A DNA stretch of 64,000 nt, taken from the NCBI GenBank assembly GCA_902595715.1, contig CACJRI010000005.1, positions 1 to 64,000 of the forward strand, read 5' to 3'. The notes under the pieces are model-generated. The model ran no database searches. It was not told where the DNA came from and saw only the letters and a list, made by a program, of their open reading frames with translations. The position numbers and the translations under genes were made by a program. Below are positions 1-10,811 of this stretch, piece by piece; the first letter of the stretch is position 1; every line of letters begins with the position of its first letter. The DNA is from an uncultured SAR86 cluster bacterium (lineage in GTDB: Bacteria; Pseudomonadota; Gammaproteobacteria; Magnimaribacterales; AG-339-G14).

Positions 1-579
1 ATCGTCACGCCAGATGTTCTTGTTCCGCGTCCAGAAACTGAAACATTGGTAGATGCTATTCTCAATGAAAATCTACAAGGTAAAACTCTTCTCGAGCTTG
101 GAACAGGGTCTGGAGCGATTTCTATATCCATCGCTCAAGAAAATAAAGATTGTTTTATCTTAGCAACAGATATTTCTATTAAAAGTATCTTGGTGGCAAA
201 ACAAAATGCAGAGAAGTTTTGCTGTGAAAACATAATTTTTTTAAATCATGACTGGAATAATGAATGGCTTTTTCCTCAGGTTGATTATCTTATTTCTAAT
301 CCTCCTTATGTAGATAAAGAGGCAACTACCGGAAAAGAAGAAGGGATCTGGCATGAACCAGAAAAAGCTTTATTTTCAAAAGATAAAGGTCTATGTGATT
401 TAAAAATAATTTTATCTAAAGGAAAAAATTTTTTAAATGAAAATGGTAAAGTTTATTTAGAACATGCTCCTGATCAATACGAAGAATTAAATAAATTTGC
501 CGTGGAAAATGGATATCTTAATTTTTCGAATTTAAATGATTTAAATGGAGATAAAAGAGTTTCGGTTTATCAATGTTAA
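1..579 (+). CDS. prmC: Peptide chain release factor N5-glutamine methyltransferase, 5' truncated by window edge
   Basis: Frame 1 is open from base 1 (IVTPDVLVPRPETETLVDAI), with SAM motif ELGTGSGAISIS and NPPY motif. Confidence 0.93.
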   Translation: MVTPDVLVPRPETETLVDAILNENLQGKTLLELGTGSGAISISIAQENKDCFILATDISIKSILVAKQNAEKFCCENIIFLNHDWNNEWLFPQVDYLISNPPYVDKEATTGKEEGIWHEPEKALFSKDKGLCDLKIILSKGKNFLNENGKVYLEHAPDQYEELNKFAVENGYLNFSNLNDLNGDKRVSVYQC

Positions 580-1310
580 AAGAAGAATTATTAAGATATA
601 GCAGACATATTATGTTGCCTGAAATAGACATTGAAGGGCAGGAAAAAATTAATGATATGTCGTTGGCATTTATTGGCATGGGCGGCTTAGGATGCTCTGC
701 CTCTCTTTATTCAGCTTTATCTGGATTTGGTCAAATCAAAATAATAGACTTCGACTTTGTAGAAGCTTCAAACTTACAAAGGCAGATTCTTTTTGATGAA
801 AATGACTTATCAAAAAATAAAGCCACTACCTCAGTAAAAAAATTATCTCAATTAAATCCTTTTGTTGAGCTAATAGGATTAGAGGAAAAAGTTGATTCTG
901 CAAACATCGAACATCTTCTGAAGGATTCAGAAATAATTCTTGATTGCTCTGATAACTTCGAAACAAGAAAAATTGTAAATAGATATTGCGTAGAACATAA
1001 CAAAATTCTTATTTCTGGATCTTCTATTGCTTGGAATGGACAATTAGGTTGCTTTGATTTAAGAGATACTATGAATTCCTGCTATGAGTGTTTATTTGAA
1101 GATCTCGAGAACGAAGATTTATCTTGCAGAGAGTCTGCGATTGCTTCTCCATTAGTTGGAGCCATAGGCTCTTTAATGGCAATTGAAGCGATAAAAGCCA
1201 CTATAGAAAAAAATTTTGAATCATATTTTATGATTTTTGATTCGTTGAAAGGAATTTTTAAAAGAGTTGATATTCATAAAAATCCAGAATGTAGGATCTG
1301 TAGAATCTAA
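573..1310 (+). CDS. moeB: ThiF/MoeB/HesA-family adenylyltransferase
   Basis: GMGGLGCSASLYSALSGFG nucleotide-binding motif, CSDNFETR, paired Cys near C-terminus; follows prmC. Confidence 0.85.
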   Translation: MLKEELLRYSRHIMLPEIDIEGQEKINDMSLAFIGMGGLGCSASLYSALSGFGQIKIIDFDFVEASNLQRQILFDENDLSKNKATTSVKKLSQLNPFVELIGLEEKVDSANIEHLLKDSEIILDCSDNFETRKIVNRYCVEHNKILISGSSIAWNGQLGCFDLRDTMNSCYECLFEDLENEDLSCRESAIASPLVGAIGSLMAIEAIKATIEKNFESYFMIFDSLKGIFKRVDIHKNPECRICRI

Positions 1311-1313
1311 ATC

Positions 1314-2369
1314 ATGTTTAAAGGCTATATAGAAGGTTATTACTCTAGGAGGTTACCAATTGATGCTTTTAAAGACTTAAAAACACCAATTTCTCATTAC
1401 TTTTATGGGCCAAAGGAAGATATTTATTTACGTCATCGATGGAAGGAACTTGATAAAAATCTTAAGAGAAGAATTCTTCCAAAAAAAATCAAGCAAGTTT
1501 ATTGCATTTCTCCTTCTTCAGAATTTTGTGAAGACATTGAAAAAAATTTAAAGCTTTTGAAAAGAAAATTATCTCATGCTCTTGAGATGGCTGGCTTTGA
1601 TGAAATAGCAATTTTCTTCGATGACATTGATATAACTAATTTTGGTCAGGAAGCGGCCGACAAAGATTTGGGAAAAAAACATGCAGAAGTTTTAAATGAA
1701 GTTTCTATGCACTTTCCAAAACAAAAAAATATGTGGTTTTGTCCGTCAATTTATAATTTATCTTTATCAAAGGGGATATTTGATGAAGGATATCTAGGAG
1801 GGCTAAAAGAAAATTTAAATAAGCGCGTAGTTATTTTTTGGACAGGTGATACTGTTATCAGTGAAAGGATCAATAATTCATCTCTAAAGTCTATTCAAGA
1901 CTTTTTTAAAAATCCTATAGCCATTTGGGATAATTTTTATGCAAATGATTATTGCCCAAGTAGATTGTTTCTAGGTCCCTTAAAAGGAAGATCATTAAAC
2001 AAATCAATAGTTGGACACTTTCTTAACGGAACTGGTTTAAAAGAAACAGACAAATTTTTATTAAATTATCTATTTAACCCAAAGCAGAAAGTTCCATATT
2101 TACCAAAAGAATTAAAACCAATCTTCTCTGATCCATTTAAGACGTTAAACGAAAAGGAATTACAGCGCGCTTTAAATATTAGTAAAAAATCAATTCGATT
2201 TATTTTTGAAAACCCTCTTGATGAAATTTTATTGGAATGGAAACCATTTTTAATGTCTTCTTTAAATGATATAAAACTTTTTCATTTAGAATCAAAAAAA
2301 GAGGTTGAAGGATTTCTTGAGCGAAGATATTCTCCTTTATTCGTAAAGGGTTTAACAAAAAAAAGGTGA
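1314..2369 (+). CDS. GH84-like beta-N-acetylglucosaminidase / O-GlcNAcase domain protein
   Basis: YIEGYYSR start, GPKEDIYLRHRWKEL, FFDDID (paired Asp), VIFWTGDTVISE, IWDNFYANDYCPSRLFLGP motifs; no signal peptide evident. Confidence 0.75.
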   Translation: MFKGYIEGYYSRRLPIDAFKDLKTPISHYFYGPKEDIYLRHRWKELDKNLKRRILPKKIKQVYCISPSSEFCEDIEKNLKLLKRKLSHALEMAGFDEIAIFFDDIDITNFGQEAADKDLGKKHAEVLNEVSMHFPKQKNMWFCPSIYNLSLSKGIFDEGYLGGLKENLNKRVVIFWTGDTVISERINNSSLKSIQDFFKNPIAIWDNFYANDYCPSRLFLGPLKGRSLNKSIVGHFLNGTGLKETDKFLLNYLFNPKQKVPYLPKELKPIFSDPFKTLNEKELQRALNISKKSIRFIFENPLDEILLEWKPFLMSSLNDIKLFHLESKKEVEGFLERRYSPLFVKGLTKKR

Positions 2370-2373
2370 GATT

Positions 2374-3990
2374 ATGTTAGGGAATATGATGAATGAACAA
2401 CTTCTAATTTCAGGAGTTTTAGAACATGCTATAAAAAATAACGCCAATACAGAAATAGTAAGCAACACTGTAGAAGGAGGCATACACAGATATACCATTA
2501 AAGACTCTGCGAAAAGATCAAAGAAATTGGCCAATGCTTTGCTTAATTTAAATATTAAAGAGGGGGATATAATTGCCACAATGGCAGTAAACAGTTATCG
2601 CCATTTAGAACTTTATTTTGGTATTTCTGGATTAGGAGCTGTTCTTCATACTCTTAATCCAAGATTGTTTCCAGATGACATTAAATACATAGTTAATCAT
2701 GCTGAAGATAAATATATCTTCGTTGACGCGCCTTTCTTACCAATCATAGAAAATGTCATTTCTGACCTTAAAACAGTTAAAGGAATTGTGGTACTTACTG
2801 ATAAGGAGCACATGCCATCTTCATCGATTAAAAATCTCATCTGTTATGAAGATCTTATTGCTGATGAATCTGAAGATATAGTTTGGCCTGAGTTTGATGA
2901 GAATACAGCATCATCATTGTGTTATACATCCGGCACAACTGGAAATCCTAAGGGAGTTCTTTATTCTCACAGATCTACAGTTTTGCATGCTTGGTATGCT
3001 ACCGCAGGTAATGCAATGAATTTAACTTCTGAAACTGTTTTGCTTCCTGTAGTGCCAATGTTTCATGTTAACGCGTGGGGAATTCCATATGCCTCATTTA
3101 TGTACGGTGCCAAAATGGTTTTTCCAGGCCCCTTTACTGATGGTGAATCAATTTGTAATTTAATTACTTCTGAAAAAGTAAATCAGCTTATGGGAGTTCC
3201 TACGGTATGGCTTGACTTACTGAATTACACTGAAAAGAACAAAATCAAACTTGATTCTGTAAATAGTGTTTTGGTCGGTGGTTCTGCTGCTCCAAAAGCT
3301 ATGATTAAAGCCTTTCAAGAGAAACATGATTGTTTTTTACTTCATGGTTGGGGTATGACAGAAATGAGTCCGCTTGGGACACTTAATTCCTACACTCCAG
3401 AGATGGATGGCATGGATCTGGAAGAAAGATATGAAATTCAAACAAGCCAAGGTAGAGCAGTTTACGGTTGTTCAATGAAAATAATAAATGATGAAGGTAA
3501 GGTTCTTCCTAATGATGGAAAAACGTTTGGGAGACTTATGGTCAAAGGCCCTGCAATTATTGAACGTTATTTTAAGTCTAATGAGACTGCTCTGGAAGAT
3601 GGATGGTTTGATACAGGAGACGTTGCAACGATAGATACTCATGGTTATATGAGAATAGTTGATAGAAGTAAAGATGTTATAAAATCTGGAGGAGAGTGGA
3701 TTAGCTCTATTGATCTAGAAAACACGGCAGTTGGACATCCGGGAGTAGCAGAGGCATGCGTTGTTGGCGTTGCTCATGCCAAATGGGATGAAAGACCTTT
3801 GTTGTTTATTGTTAAAAATAACTTGGAAGATTGCGATAAAGATTCAGTATTGGATTACCTTTCTGATAAAGTAGCTAAGTGGTGGCTTCCTGATGACGTT
3901 ATCTTTCTAGATGAGCTTCCTCACGGAGCAACAGGGAAACTTCTCAAGACAGGTTTGCGAGAAGACTACAAAAATCATTTAATGAAATAA
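2374..3990 (+). CDS. Fatty-acid--CoA ligase (AMP-dependent synthetase, AlkK-like)
   Basis: [52 protein letters not shown] motifs. Confidence 0.92.
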   Translation: MLGNMMNEQLLISGVLEHAIKNNANTEIVSNTVEGGIHRYTIKDSAKRSKKLANALLNLNIKEGDIIATMAVNSYRHLELYFGISGLGAVLHTLNPRLFPDDIKYIVNHAEDKYIFVDAPFLPIIENVISDLKTVKGIVVLTDKEHMPSSSIKNLICYEDLIADESEDIVWPEFDENTASSLCYTSGTTGNPKGVLYSHRSTVLHAWYATAGNAMNLTSETVLLPVVPMFHVNAWGIPYASFMYGAKMVFPGPFTDGESICNLITSEKVNQLMGVPTVWLDLLNYTEKNKIKLDSVNSVLVGGSAAPKAMIKAFQEKHDCFLLHGWGMTEMSPLGTLNSYTPEMDGMDLEERYEIQTSQGRAVYGCSMKIINDEGKVLPNDGKTFGRLMVKGPAIIERYFKSNETALEDGWFDTGDVATIDTHGYMRIVDRSKDVIKSGGEWISSIDLENTAVGHPGVAEACVVGVAHAKWDERPLLFIVKNNLEDCDKDSVLDYLSDKVAKWWLPDDVIFLDELPHGATGKLLKTGLREDYKNHLMK

Positions 3991-4005
3991 AAAAAGGAGA
4001 AAACA

Positions 4006-4458
4006 ATGGCTGGATTAGTACCTGCAGACACTTTAAAAGATTACATTGGTAAAGATATGGGGGCTTCAGATTGGTTAAAAGTCGATCAAGATAGAATAAA
4101 TCAATTTGCTGATGCAACGAATGACCATCAATTCATTCATATCGATTCAGAAAAAGCTACGCCACTTTTTGGCTCAACAATAGCTCATGGATTCTTATCC
4201 CTCTCATTGATGGCTGGGTTGCCAGCTCCTCAAGTTGCTCCTGAGGGCATGACCATGGTTTTTAATTATGGACTTGATAAGGTTCGATTTTTAACTCCTG
4301 TAAATGTGGGTTCAAAAGTAAGGACTAAATCAACACTTTTATCTGTTGATGATAAAGGTGACGGAAGATATCTTTTGAAATACGAAGTTGTAATGGAGAT
4401 AGAAGGGCAAGAAAAACCCGCTTATGTAGCCGAGTCTTTATCCATGTTCATTACTTAG
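4006..4458 (+). CDS. MaoC-family (R)-specific enoyl-CoA hydratase
   Basis: FADATNDHQFIHID and IAHGFLSLSL hydratase motif. Confidence 0.9.
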   Translation: MAGLVPADTLKDYIGKDMGASDWLKVDQDRINQFADATNDHQFIHIDSEKATPLFGSTIAHGFLSLSLMAGLPAPQVAPEGMTMVFNYGLDKVRFLTPVNVGSKVRTKSTLLSVDDKGDGRYLLKYEVVMEIEGQEKPAYVAESLSMFIT

Positions 4459-5890
4459 ATAATTTATCCTTTAAAAGTTTATTCACAATTTGTGGGCTTG
4501 CACTTCCCGAAGTTTTTTTCATTACTTGCCCAACAAAAAAGCCTTGCAATCTATCTTTGCCTGATTTTAGCTGTTCAAATTGTTTCTGATTTTCAGAAAT
4601 TACCTCATCTAGGATTTTTTCTATTTCACCGTCATTAGAAATTTGTTCTAAACCTTCTTTCTGAATGAGCTCTTGTATTTCTCCTCCTTCACTCCATACA
4701 ATCTCAAGAAGTTTTTTCGCAGAAGGGCCAGATATTTTTTGGTCTTCAATATTTTGAATTATCTCTGCAATGTGCTTTGGATCTACTCTAGACTCAGAAA
4801 TCTTTGTGTCATTTTTATTAAGCAGCGCAAATAAGTCTCCAGTTATCCAATTAACAGCATTTTTAGGAGAAACTTCATAAGACAATACTTCTTCAAAAAA
4901 GGATGCAGTTTCTTTATTTATTGTCACAAGTTCAGCATTTTCATCTGATAGTTTGTAAGAGCTTCTGAACCTTTCTTTCATAATTTCTGGCAATTCAGGA
5001 AGATTTTTTCTTACATCGTTAATTTGATCTTTTGAGATTTTTATTGGAATTAAATCCGGTTCTGGGAAGTAGCGGTAGTCATTGGCTTCTTCTTTTGAAC
5101 GCATGGATCGCGTAAGATTTTTCTTAGAATCATACAATCTAGTTTCTTGAATAATTTCTTCTCCCTTTTCAAGCTCTTTAATTTGTCTATCTATTTCAAA
5201 AATAATTGCTTTTTCAACAAATTTGAAAGAATTTATATTTTTTAATTCAGTTCTAGTGCCTAGTTCTTGATCATCGGGCCTTTTAACAGATACGTTAGCG
5301 TCGCATCTCATAGATCCTTGTGACATGTCGCCATCTGAGATTCCCAAGAAAGTAACAATGCTGTGTATTTTTTTTAAATACTCAACTGCTTCCTCAGCAG
5401 AACTTAGATCAGGCTCAGAGACTATTTCTAATAAGCAAGTTCCAGCTCTATTTAAATCTATTGCGGAGTTATTGCTGTATAAGTCATGGATTGATTTTCC
5501 TGCATCTTCTTCAAGATGAGCTCTAGTAACGCCAATAATTTTTGATTCATCACCAACTTTTATTTCAACACTTCCTTTGCCGACTATAGGATCATCTAAC
5601 TGACTTATTTGATAACCCTTAGGCAAGTCGGGATAAAAGTAATTCTTTCTTGCAAAAATTACTTTTTCAGATATTTCGGCATTTATTGCGCAACCAAACT
5701 TTAATGCATGAGAAATAGCTTCCTTATTTAATACCGGCAATACACCAGGAAGCCCTAAGTCAATTTCACTAGCCTGAGTATTTGGTTCAGCACCAAAAAC
5801 TATTGGTGAAGAGGAAAAAAGTTTTGTTTTAGTTGCAAGTTGTACATGAACTTCTAGTCCAATAACAGGTTGCCAATTATTTAAACTCAT
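4451..5890 (-). CDS. gatB: Asp-tRNA(Asn)/Glu-tRNA(Gln) amidotransferase subunit B
   Basis: VIGLEVHVQLATKTKLFSS, YFYPDLPKGYQISQ, GSMRCDANVS. Confidence 0.97.
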   Translation of the reverse strand: MSLNNWQPVIGLEVHVQLATKTKLFSSSPIVFGAEPNTQASEIDLGLPGVLPVLNKEAISHALKFGCAINAEISEKVIFARKNYFYPDLPKGYQISQLDDPIVGKGSVEIKVGDESKIIGVTRAHLEEDAGKSIHDLYSNNSAIDLNRAGTCLLEIVSEPDLSSAEEAVEYLKKIHSIVTFLGISDGDMSQGSMRCDANVSVKRPDDQELGTRTELKNINSFKFVEKAIIFEIDRQIKELEKGEEIIQETRLYDSKKNLTRSMRSKEEANDYRYFPEPDLIPIKISKDQINDVRKNLPELPEIMKERFRSSYKLSDENAELVTINKETASFFEEVLSYEVSPKNAVNWITGDLFALLNKNDTKISESRVDPKHIAEIIQNIEDQKISGPSAKKLLEIVWSEGGEIQELIQKEGLEQISNDGEIEKILDEVISENQKQFEQLKSGKDRLQGFFVGQVMKKTSGSASPQIVNKLLKDKLSK

Positions 5891-7316
5891 GGAAATTCGT
5901 TAATTTTTGAAATTTGTTTGCAAGGTTAAGAATTCTTCCTTCCTCAAGATAGTTTCCAATAAGTTGAAGGCCAATTGGCATTTCGTCAGCCGTACCTGAT
6001 GGAATTGATAAGGCTGGTAAACCTGCTAAGTTTGCAGGAATTGTATAAATATCTTGTTCATACATTTCTACAGGATCGCTTATTGAGCCGAGTTCAAAAG
6101 AAGAGTTAGAGCAAGTAGGCATTGCTATCGAAGAAACTTTTTTAAAAGCTTCATCAAAATCACTCTTTATTAAATTTCTTATTTTTAAAGCCTTATTATA
6201 AAAGGCATCATAGTAACCTGCTGAAAGACAAAACGTTCCAATAAAAATTCTATTTTTTACTTCTCTGCCAAATCCTTCTGTTCTTGAATTCACATAAAGA
6301 TCTTCTAAAGAAGATACGCTCTCGCTTCTATGGCCAAATCTAATTCCATCATATCTTGCTAAATTTGCTGAACACTCTGCAGGGGCTATTACATAGTAAG
6401 CAGGCAAGGAGTACTCAATATGAGGTAGATTAATTTCTTCAATTTTTGCTCCATCTTTTTCAAGAATAGAAATGGCATTCTTGAAAGAATCCCGCACCTG
6501 ATCATTTTTAATATTCTCAATTAGTTCTTTAGGAATTCCAATTATATGTTCTTGATCTGCATCGACTTCCTGTTGTAAATCTTTTACTTCTTCATTCAAA
6601 GATGTCGAGTCTTTTTGATCAAATCCAGACATATATTTGAGAGCTATAGCCGCATCCTTAGCATTTTTTGCAATTATTCCTGCTTGATCAAGGCTAGACG
6701 CGAAAGCAATCATTCCCCATCTGGAAACTCTTCCATAAGTAGGTTTTATACCTGTTACTCCACAGAAAGAAGCCGGCTGTCTTATGGAGCCTCCTGTATC
6801 GGTTGCAGTTGCAAATGAGCAAAGATTGGCTCTAACAGCAGCTGCGGATCCTCCAGAAGAACCTCCCGGAGAAAGTTTTTCGTTAATAGGGTTTAAAACA
6901 TTTCCGTAAAAGCTTGTTTCGTTAGAAGATCCCATAGCAAATTCATCCATATTTGTTTTTCCCAAGGTAACTGCTCCTGCAGCATCCAATTTAGAGAAAA
7001 CCTCTGAAGAATAAGGAGAAATGAAGTTGGATAACATTCTAGAACCACAAGTTGTTTTTTTATCTTTAATACAAAAAATATCTTTGTGAGCAATTGGAAT
7101 CCCTTCTAGAGGCCTAGCTTTGTTTTTTGCAATATTTTCATCTGCTATTAGGGCTTTTTCTTCTGACTCTTCTTCAAAGACTGAAATGAAGCAATTTAGA
7201 GATTTTTTTTTCTTAATTTCATTTAAATATGCTCCTGTAATTTCTTTAGATGAGAAAGATTTATCAGTAAGCCCAAGTATTTGATCTGTTAAAGAAAGAT
7301 TTATTAATTCACTCAT
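5877..7316 (-). CDS. gatA: Asp-tRNA(Asn)/Glu-tRNA(Gln) amidotransferase subunit A
   Basis: Amidase signature PGGSSGGSAAAVRANLCSFATATDTGGSIRQPASFCG. Confidence 0.97.
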   Translation of the reverse strand: MSELINLSLTDQILGLTDKSFSSKEITGAYLNEIKKKKSLNCFISVFEEESEEKALIADENIAKNKARPLEGIPIAHKDIFCIKDKKTTCGSRMLSNFISPYSSEVFSKLDAAGAVTLGKTNMDEFAMGSSNETSFYGNVLNPINEKLSPGGSSGGSAAAVRANLCSFATATDTGGSIRQPASFCGVTGIKPTYGRVSRWGMIAFASSLDQAGIIAKNAKDAAIALKYMSGFDQKDSTSLNEEVKDLQQEVDADQEHIIGIPKELIENIKNDQVRDSFKNAISILEKDGAKIEEINLPHIEYSLPAYYVIAPAECSANLARYDGIRFGHRSESVSSLEDLYVNSRTEGFGREVKNRIFIGTFCLSAGYYDAFYNKALKIRNLIKSDFDEAFKKVSSIAMPTCSNSSFELGSISDPVEMYEQDIYTIPANLAGLPALSIPSGTADEMPIGLQLIGNYLEEGRILNLANKFQKLTNFHEFK

Positions 7317-7318
7317 AA

Positions 7319-7606
7319 TTATTCAATTACTTTAGGGGTTAGATAAAAACCAGAGTCTTTTTCCTTAGAAAGTTCTTGAAGTTTCTCTCTTTCAATATCT
7401 TTCTTTTCTATGTCTTCTCTCAAAGTCTGAGTATTTTCTATGGGATGTGTTAATGGATTTATTTTTGAAGTATCTACCTCATCCATTTTGTTAACCATTG
7501 TCAAAATAGATTCTAGATCTTCTACCAAAGAGTCAGATGTCTCTTTGTCTATTTTGATCTTACTCAATAAAGAGATGTTTTTAAGGTCTTGTTCAGTAAT
7601 TTTCAT
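7319..7606 (-). CDS. gatC: Asp-tRNA(Asn)/Glu-tRNA(Gln) amidotransferase subunit C
   Basis: Size, operon position, DTSKINPLTHPI...LREDI motif. Confidence 0.92.
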   Translation of the reverse strand: MKITEQDLKNISLLSKIKIDKETSDSLVEDLESILTMVNKMDEVDTSKINPLTHPIENTQTLREDIEKKDIEREKLQELSKEKDSGFYLTPKVIE

Positions 7607-7686
7607 TATAATGACTCAAAGAGAGGAAGATTTTATATCAACTTAAAATCAACTACTATTCGAATTATTTAAAAAGTTACAAAATT

Positions 7687-8727
7687 ATGGTTCTAAAAGC
7701 TCTTAAAGGCATCTACTCAACAGATTTATCAATTGACTTGGGTACTGCTAATACACTCATTTTTGCCAAAGGAAAGGGAATTGTTCTAAATGAACCATCC
7801 GTAGTGGCTATAAAAAAATCCGAGGGTCATAGATCAGTGGTTGCGGTAGGCTCTGAAGCAAAAAGAATGCTTGGAAGAGTTCCTGGAAACATCGAAGCAA
7901 TTCGACCACTTAAAGATGGAGTTATTGCAGATTTTCAAGTAACAGAAAAAATGCTTCAACATTTTATTCAGGTCGTTCATGGAGAAAATTTCTTTAAACC
8001 AAGTCCAAGAATATTGATTTGCGTTCCTTGCCAATCGACACAAGTAGAAAGAAGAGCAATAAGAGAATCAGCCCTTCAAGCAGGTGCTAGAGAAGTCAGG
8101 CTTATAGAAGAGCCTATGGCAGCAGCAATTGGTGCTGGATTGCCGGTTGAAGAGGCATCAGGTTCAATGGTAGTAGATATTGGTGGAGGTACAACTGAAA
8201 TAGCAATTCTTGCACTTAATGGTGTCGTTTTTTCAAGCTCTTTGAAAACGGGAGGTGATAGATTCAATGAAGCTATTGTGTCTTATATTAGAAGAAAATA
8301 CGGAGTTTTGGTTGGTGAATCAACTGCTGAAAGAATAAAAGAAACTGTGGGTTGTGCAACTCCTGAAAGTGAAGATAAATCAATGGAAATCAGAGGAAGA
8401 AATTTAGCTGAAGGTGTTCCGAACACAATTAATTTTTCAAGCTTAGAAGCTTATGAAGCCATATCGGGACCTCTATCTTCAATTCTTCAATCTATAAGAA
8501 ATGCCTTAGAACAATCTCCTCCAGAACTAAGCGCAGATATTTCTGAAAGAGGAATAGTTTTAACAGGAGGAGGCGCCTTGCTTACAGACTTAGATATAAT
8601 GATATCTGAGCAAACTGGAATTCCAGTAATTGTCGCTGATGATCCTTTGACTTGTGTAGTAAAAGGCGGAGGAATTGCCCTAGATATAATTGATAAATTT
8701 GATGTAGATCTTTTATCTACAGAGTAA
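7687..8727 (+). CDS. mreB: Rod shape-determining protein MreB
   Basis: [43 protein letters not shown]. Confidence 0.98.
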   Translation: MVLKALKGIYSTDLSIDLGTANTLIFAKGKGIVLNEPSVVAIKKSEGHRSVVAVGSEAKRMLGRVPGNIEAIRPLKDGVIADFQVTEKMLQHFIQVVHGENFFKPSPRILICVPCQSTQVERRAIRESALQAGAREVRLIEEPMAAAIGAGLPVEEASGSMVVDIGGGTTEIAILALNGVVFSSSLKTGGDRFNEAIVSYIRRKYGVLVGESTAERIKETVGCATPESEDKSMEIRGRNLAEGVPNTINFSSLEAYEAISGPLSSILQSIRNALEQSPPELSADISERGIVLTGGGALLTDLDIMISEQTGIPVIVADDPLTCVVKGGGIALDIIDKFDVDLLSTE

Positions 8728-8731
8728 TTTC

Positions 8732-9580
8732 ATGTTCGGCGGTGAACACAAGCAAACCGATATCGCGCAAACAGCTATATTCACCACTGGGTCAATGCGC
8801 GCGAGTCGTTTCTATCCAGCAATCATTTTCACTTTTCTTATAATGTATGGAGATTATTCGTTTGATTTAAGCAGTAAAATTAGATTCGTTTCGTCATATC
8901 TTTTTACTCCTTTTACACAAATTGAATACCTAGCTAAAGATAGTTTTAATTCCTTTGATTCTTATTTTTCATCTCAAAAAAAGCTTTCTGAAGAAATTAA
9001 CACATTGAGAAATCAGATAAGAGATCTAGAAAATCAAAATCTTGCTCTCAAAAATATAAAAGCTTCTCTAAATGAGCTTGAGGAGCTTTTTGATCTAAGT
9101 AAGAGTTTTCAAGAAAGAGAAATATTTTTAGGTAAAATTACAGACTACAAAAAATTTCCTAAAGAACTTGTTTTAGTTGAAACCAGAACAAACAAAATTT
9201 CAAAAGATATGATTGCTTTTAATGTTTTCGGACTAATTGGAGTAATAGACGAGCTACTTAATAACTCAATAAAAATAACACCTCTACACGATGCATCAAT
9301 AAAAGTTCCGGCAAAGAACTCTAGGACTTTAGAAAATATAATTATAGTTGGAACGGGTAAGCCTAAAATATTTCAAATTGAAGAATTTAAAAAAAATGGA
9401 GATATTAAAAGAGGTGACGAAATCATTTCGTCTGGATTGGGAGGCAGGTTTCCGGAAGGTTTCTTACTCGGAAAGGTGACCGAGATCAAAGAAAATGATC
9501 AATCAAACTTTTTGCTAATTACAGTTGAAAATACTTTTGACTTTAGTTTTGGCTCTACTATTTTATTTACTAAGCCATGA
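8732..9580 (+). CDS. mreC: Rod shape-determining protein MreC
   Basis: Position after mreB, N-terminal TM plus coiled coil, C-terminal GDEIISSGLGGRFPEGFLLGKV. Confidence 0.93.
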   Translation: MFGGEHKQTDIAQTAIFTTGSMRASRFYPAIIFTFLIMYGDYSFDLSSKIRFVSSYLFTPFTQIEYLAKDSFNSFDSYFSSQKKLSEEINTLRNQIRDLENQNLALKNIKASLNELEELFDLSKSFQEREIFLGKITDYKKFPKELVLVETRTNKISKDMIAFNVFGLIGVIDELLNNSIKITPLHDASIKVPAKNSRTLENIIIVGTGKPKIFQIEEFKKNGDIKRGDEIISSGLGGRFPEGFLLGKVTEIKENDQSNFLLITVENTFDFSFGSTILFTKP

Positions 9581-10083
9581 ATAGTCTTGATGATAAAAAA
9601 CCTTCTATTTTTAATTTTTATTTTTTCGTAGGAATTACTTTAATTATCTCCTCAATAGTTGAAGTTTTATTGAATGACTTTCTTTTATCCAGGTTAAGTT
9701 TGCCCCTAACTTTGATGACCTTAATTTATTGGAATGTAGCAACGCCGAGAAGTATAGGTTTCTTTTGGACCATGCTTTCTGGTTTCATTTTAGATATCTT
9801 TTTAGGATATCTCTTAGGAATTCATGTTGTAATATTTCTTTTAGCATCTTACTTTTCACAAAGATATTTTCATAGGTTTAGAGCTTTGTTTAGGTTGCAA
9901 CAATCTTTGATTGTGGCAATTATTGTTTTTATTTATCAAATTTATTTCATTTTAATTTCCAATAATTTTAGCTTATCTATAATTTTTGAATTATTAATCT
10001 TAACAATCATCTCAAGCCTTTCTTGGCCAATTATTTATGGAGTTTTGAGATATTTGAGGATAAAGCTTACTTATGGACAGTAA
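9577..10083 (+). CDS. mreD: Rod shape-determining protein MreD
   Basis: Polytopic membrane protein following mreC. Confidence 0.85.
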   Translation: MNSLDDKKPSIFNFYFFVGITLIISSIVEVLLNDFLLSRLSLPLTLMTLIYWNVATPRSIGFFWTMLSGFILDIFLGYLLGIHVVIFLLASYFSQRYFHRFRALFRLQQSLIVAIIVFIYQIYFILISNNFSLSIIFELLILTIISSLSWPIIYGVLRYLRIKLTYGQ

Positions 10084-10092
10084 AAACTTTGC

Positions 10093-10806
10093 CTAAGTCA
10101 TATCACCAAGATAGACTTTTTTAACTAATGCATTTTGCACGATTTCATTAGGAGTCCCTTGAGCAATAACTTGTCCCGCATTAATGACGTAAATGAAATC
10201 ACAAATATCAAGAGTAGCATTTACGTTGTGATCACTTATCAGAACTCCAATCCCTTTTTCTTTAAGATCCTCAATCAAAGTCTTAATTTCGCTTATTACG
10301 AGAGGGTCAATTCCTGCAAAAGGTTCATCAAGTAATATAAGTTTTGGGCTTAATGCAATTGCTCTTGCAATCTCAACTCTTCTTCTCTGACCTCCAGATA
10401 AAGAATTACATTTTTGAGTTTTGATACTCATCAGATCAAATTCTTCAGAAATTTGAGACAGTTTATTTTCAATTTCTCTCTTATCATATTTTTTTGCTTC
10501 TAGTGCAGCCTTAATATTCTCTTCAACGGTAAGTTCTCTGAATACAGATGGTTCTTGAGGAAGGTAAATTACTCCTAATTCTGATCTTTGTTCAAAACTC
10601 AGGTTATTTACTATTTTTGAGTCATAAAGCACATCTCCCATAGAAGGCTTGCTCAAACCAGCCAGAATAGAGAACAAAGAGGTCTTGCCTGCTCCATTTG
10701 GCCCTAGCAAGCCAAATACTTTATCTGAGGTTATACAGATATCTATGCTCTCAAGTATATTTATTTTATTTGAAACTTTTCTAAGTTTTTTTGCTTCAAT
10801 ACGCAT
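10093..10806 (-). CDS. lptB: LPS export ABC transporter ATPase LptB
   Basis: GPNGAGKTSLFSIL, SLSGGQRRRVEIARAIA, LLDEPFAGIDP; next to lptC. Confidence 0.93.
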   Translation of the reverse strand: MRIEAKKLRKVSNKINILESIDICITSDKVFGLLGPNGAGKTSLFSILAGLSKPSMGDVLYDSKIVNNLSFEQRSELGVIYLPQEPSVFRELTVEENIKAALEAKKYDKREIENKLSQISEEFDLMSIKTQKCNSLSGGQRRRVEIARAIALSPKLILLDEPFAGIDPLVISEIKTLIEDLKEKGIGVLISDHNVNATLDICDFIYVINAGQVIAQGTPNEIVQNALVKKVYLGDMT

Positions 10807-10811
10807 TAAAG

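Noticed and set aside
7604-7613. CATTATAATG palindrome at the gatC start
   Set aside because: Short AT-rich palindrome expected by chance; the TATAAT overlaps the ATG and could not give a usable start
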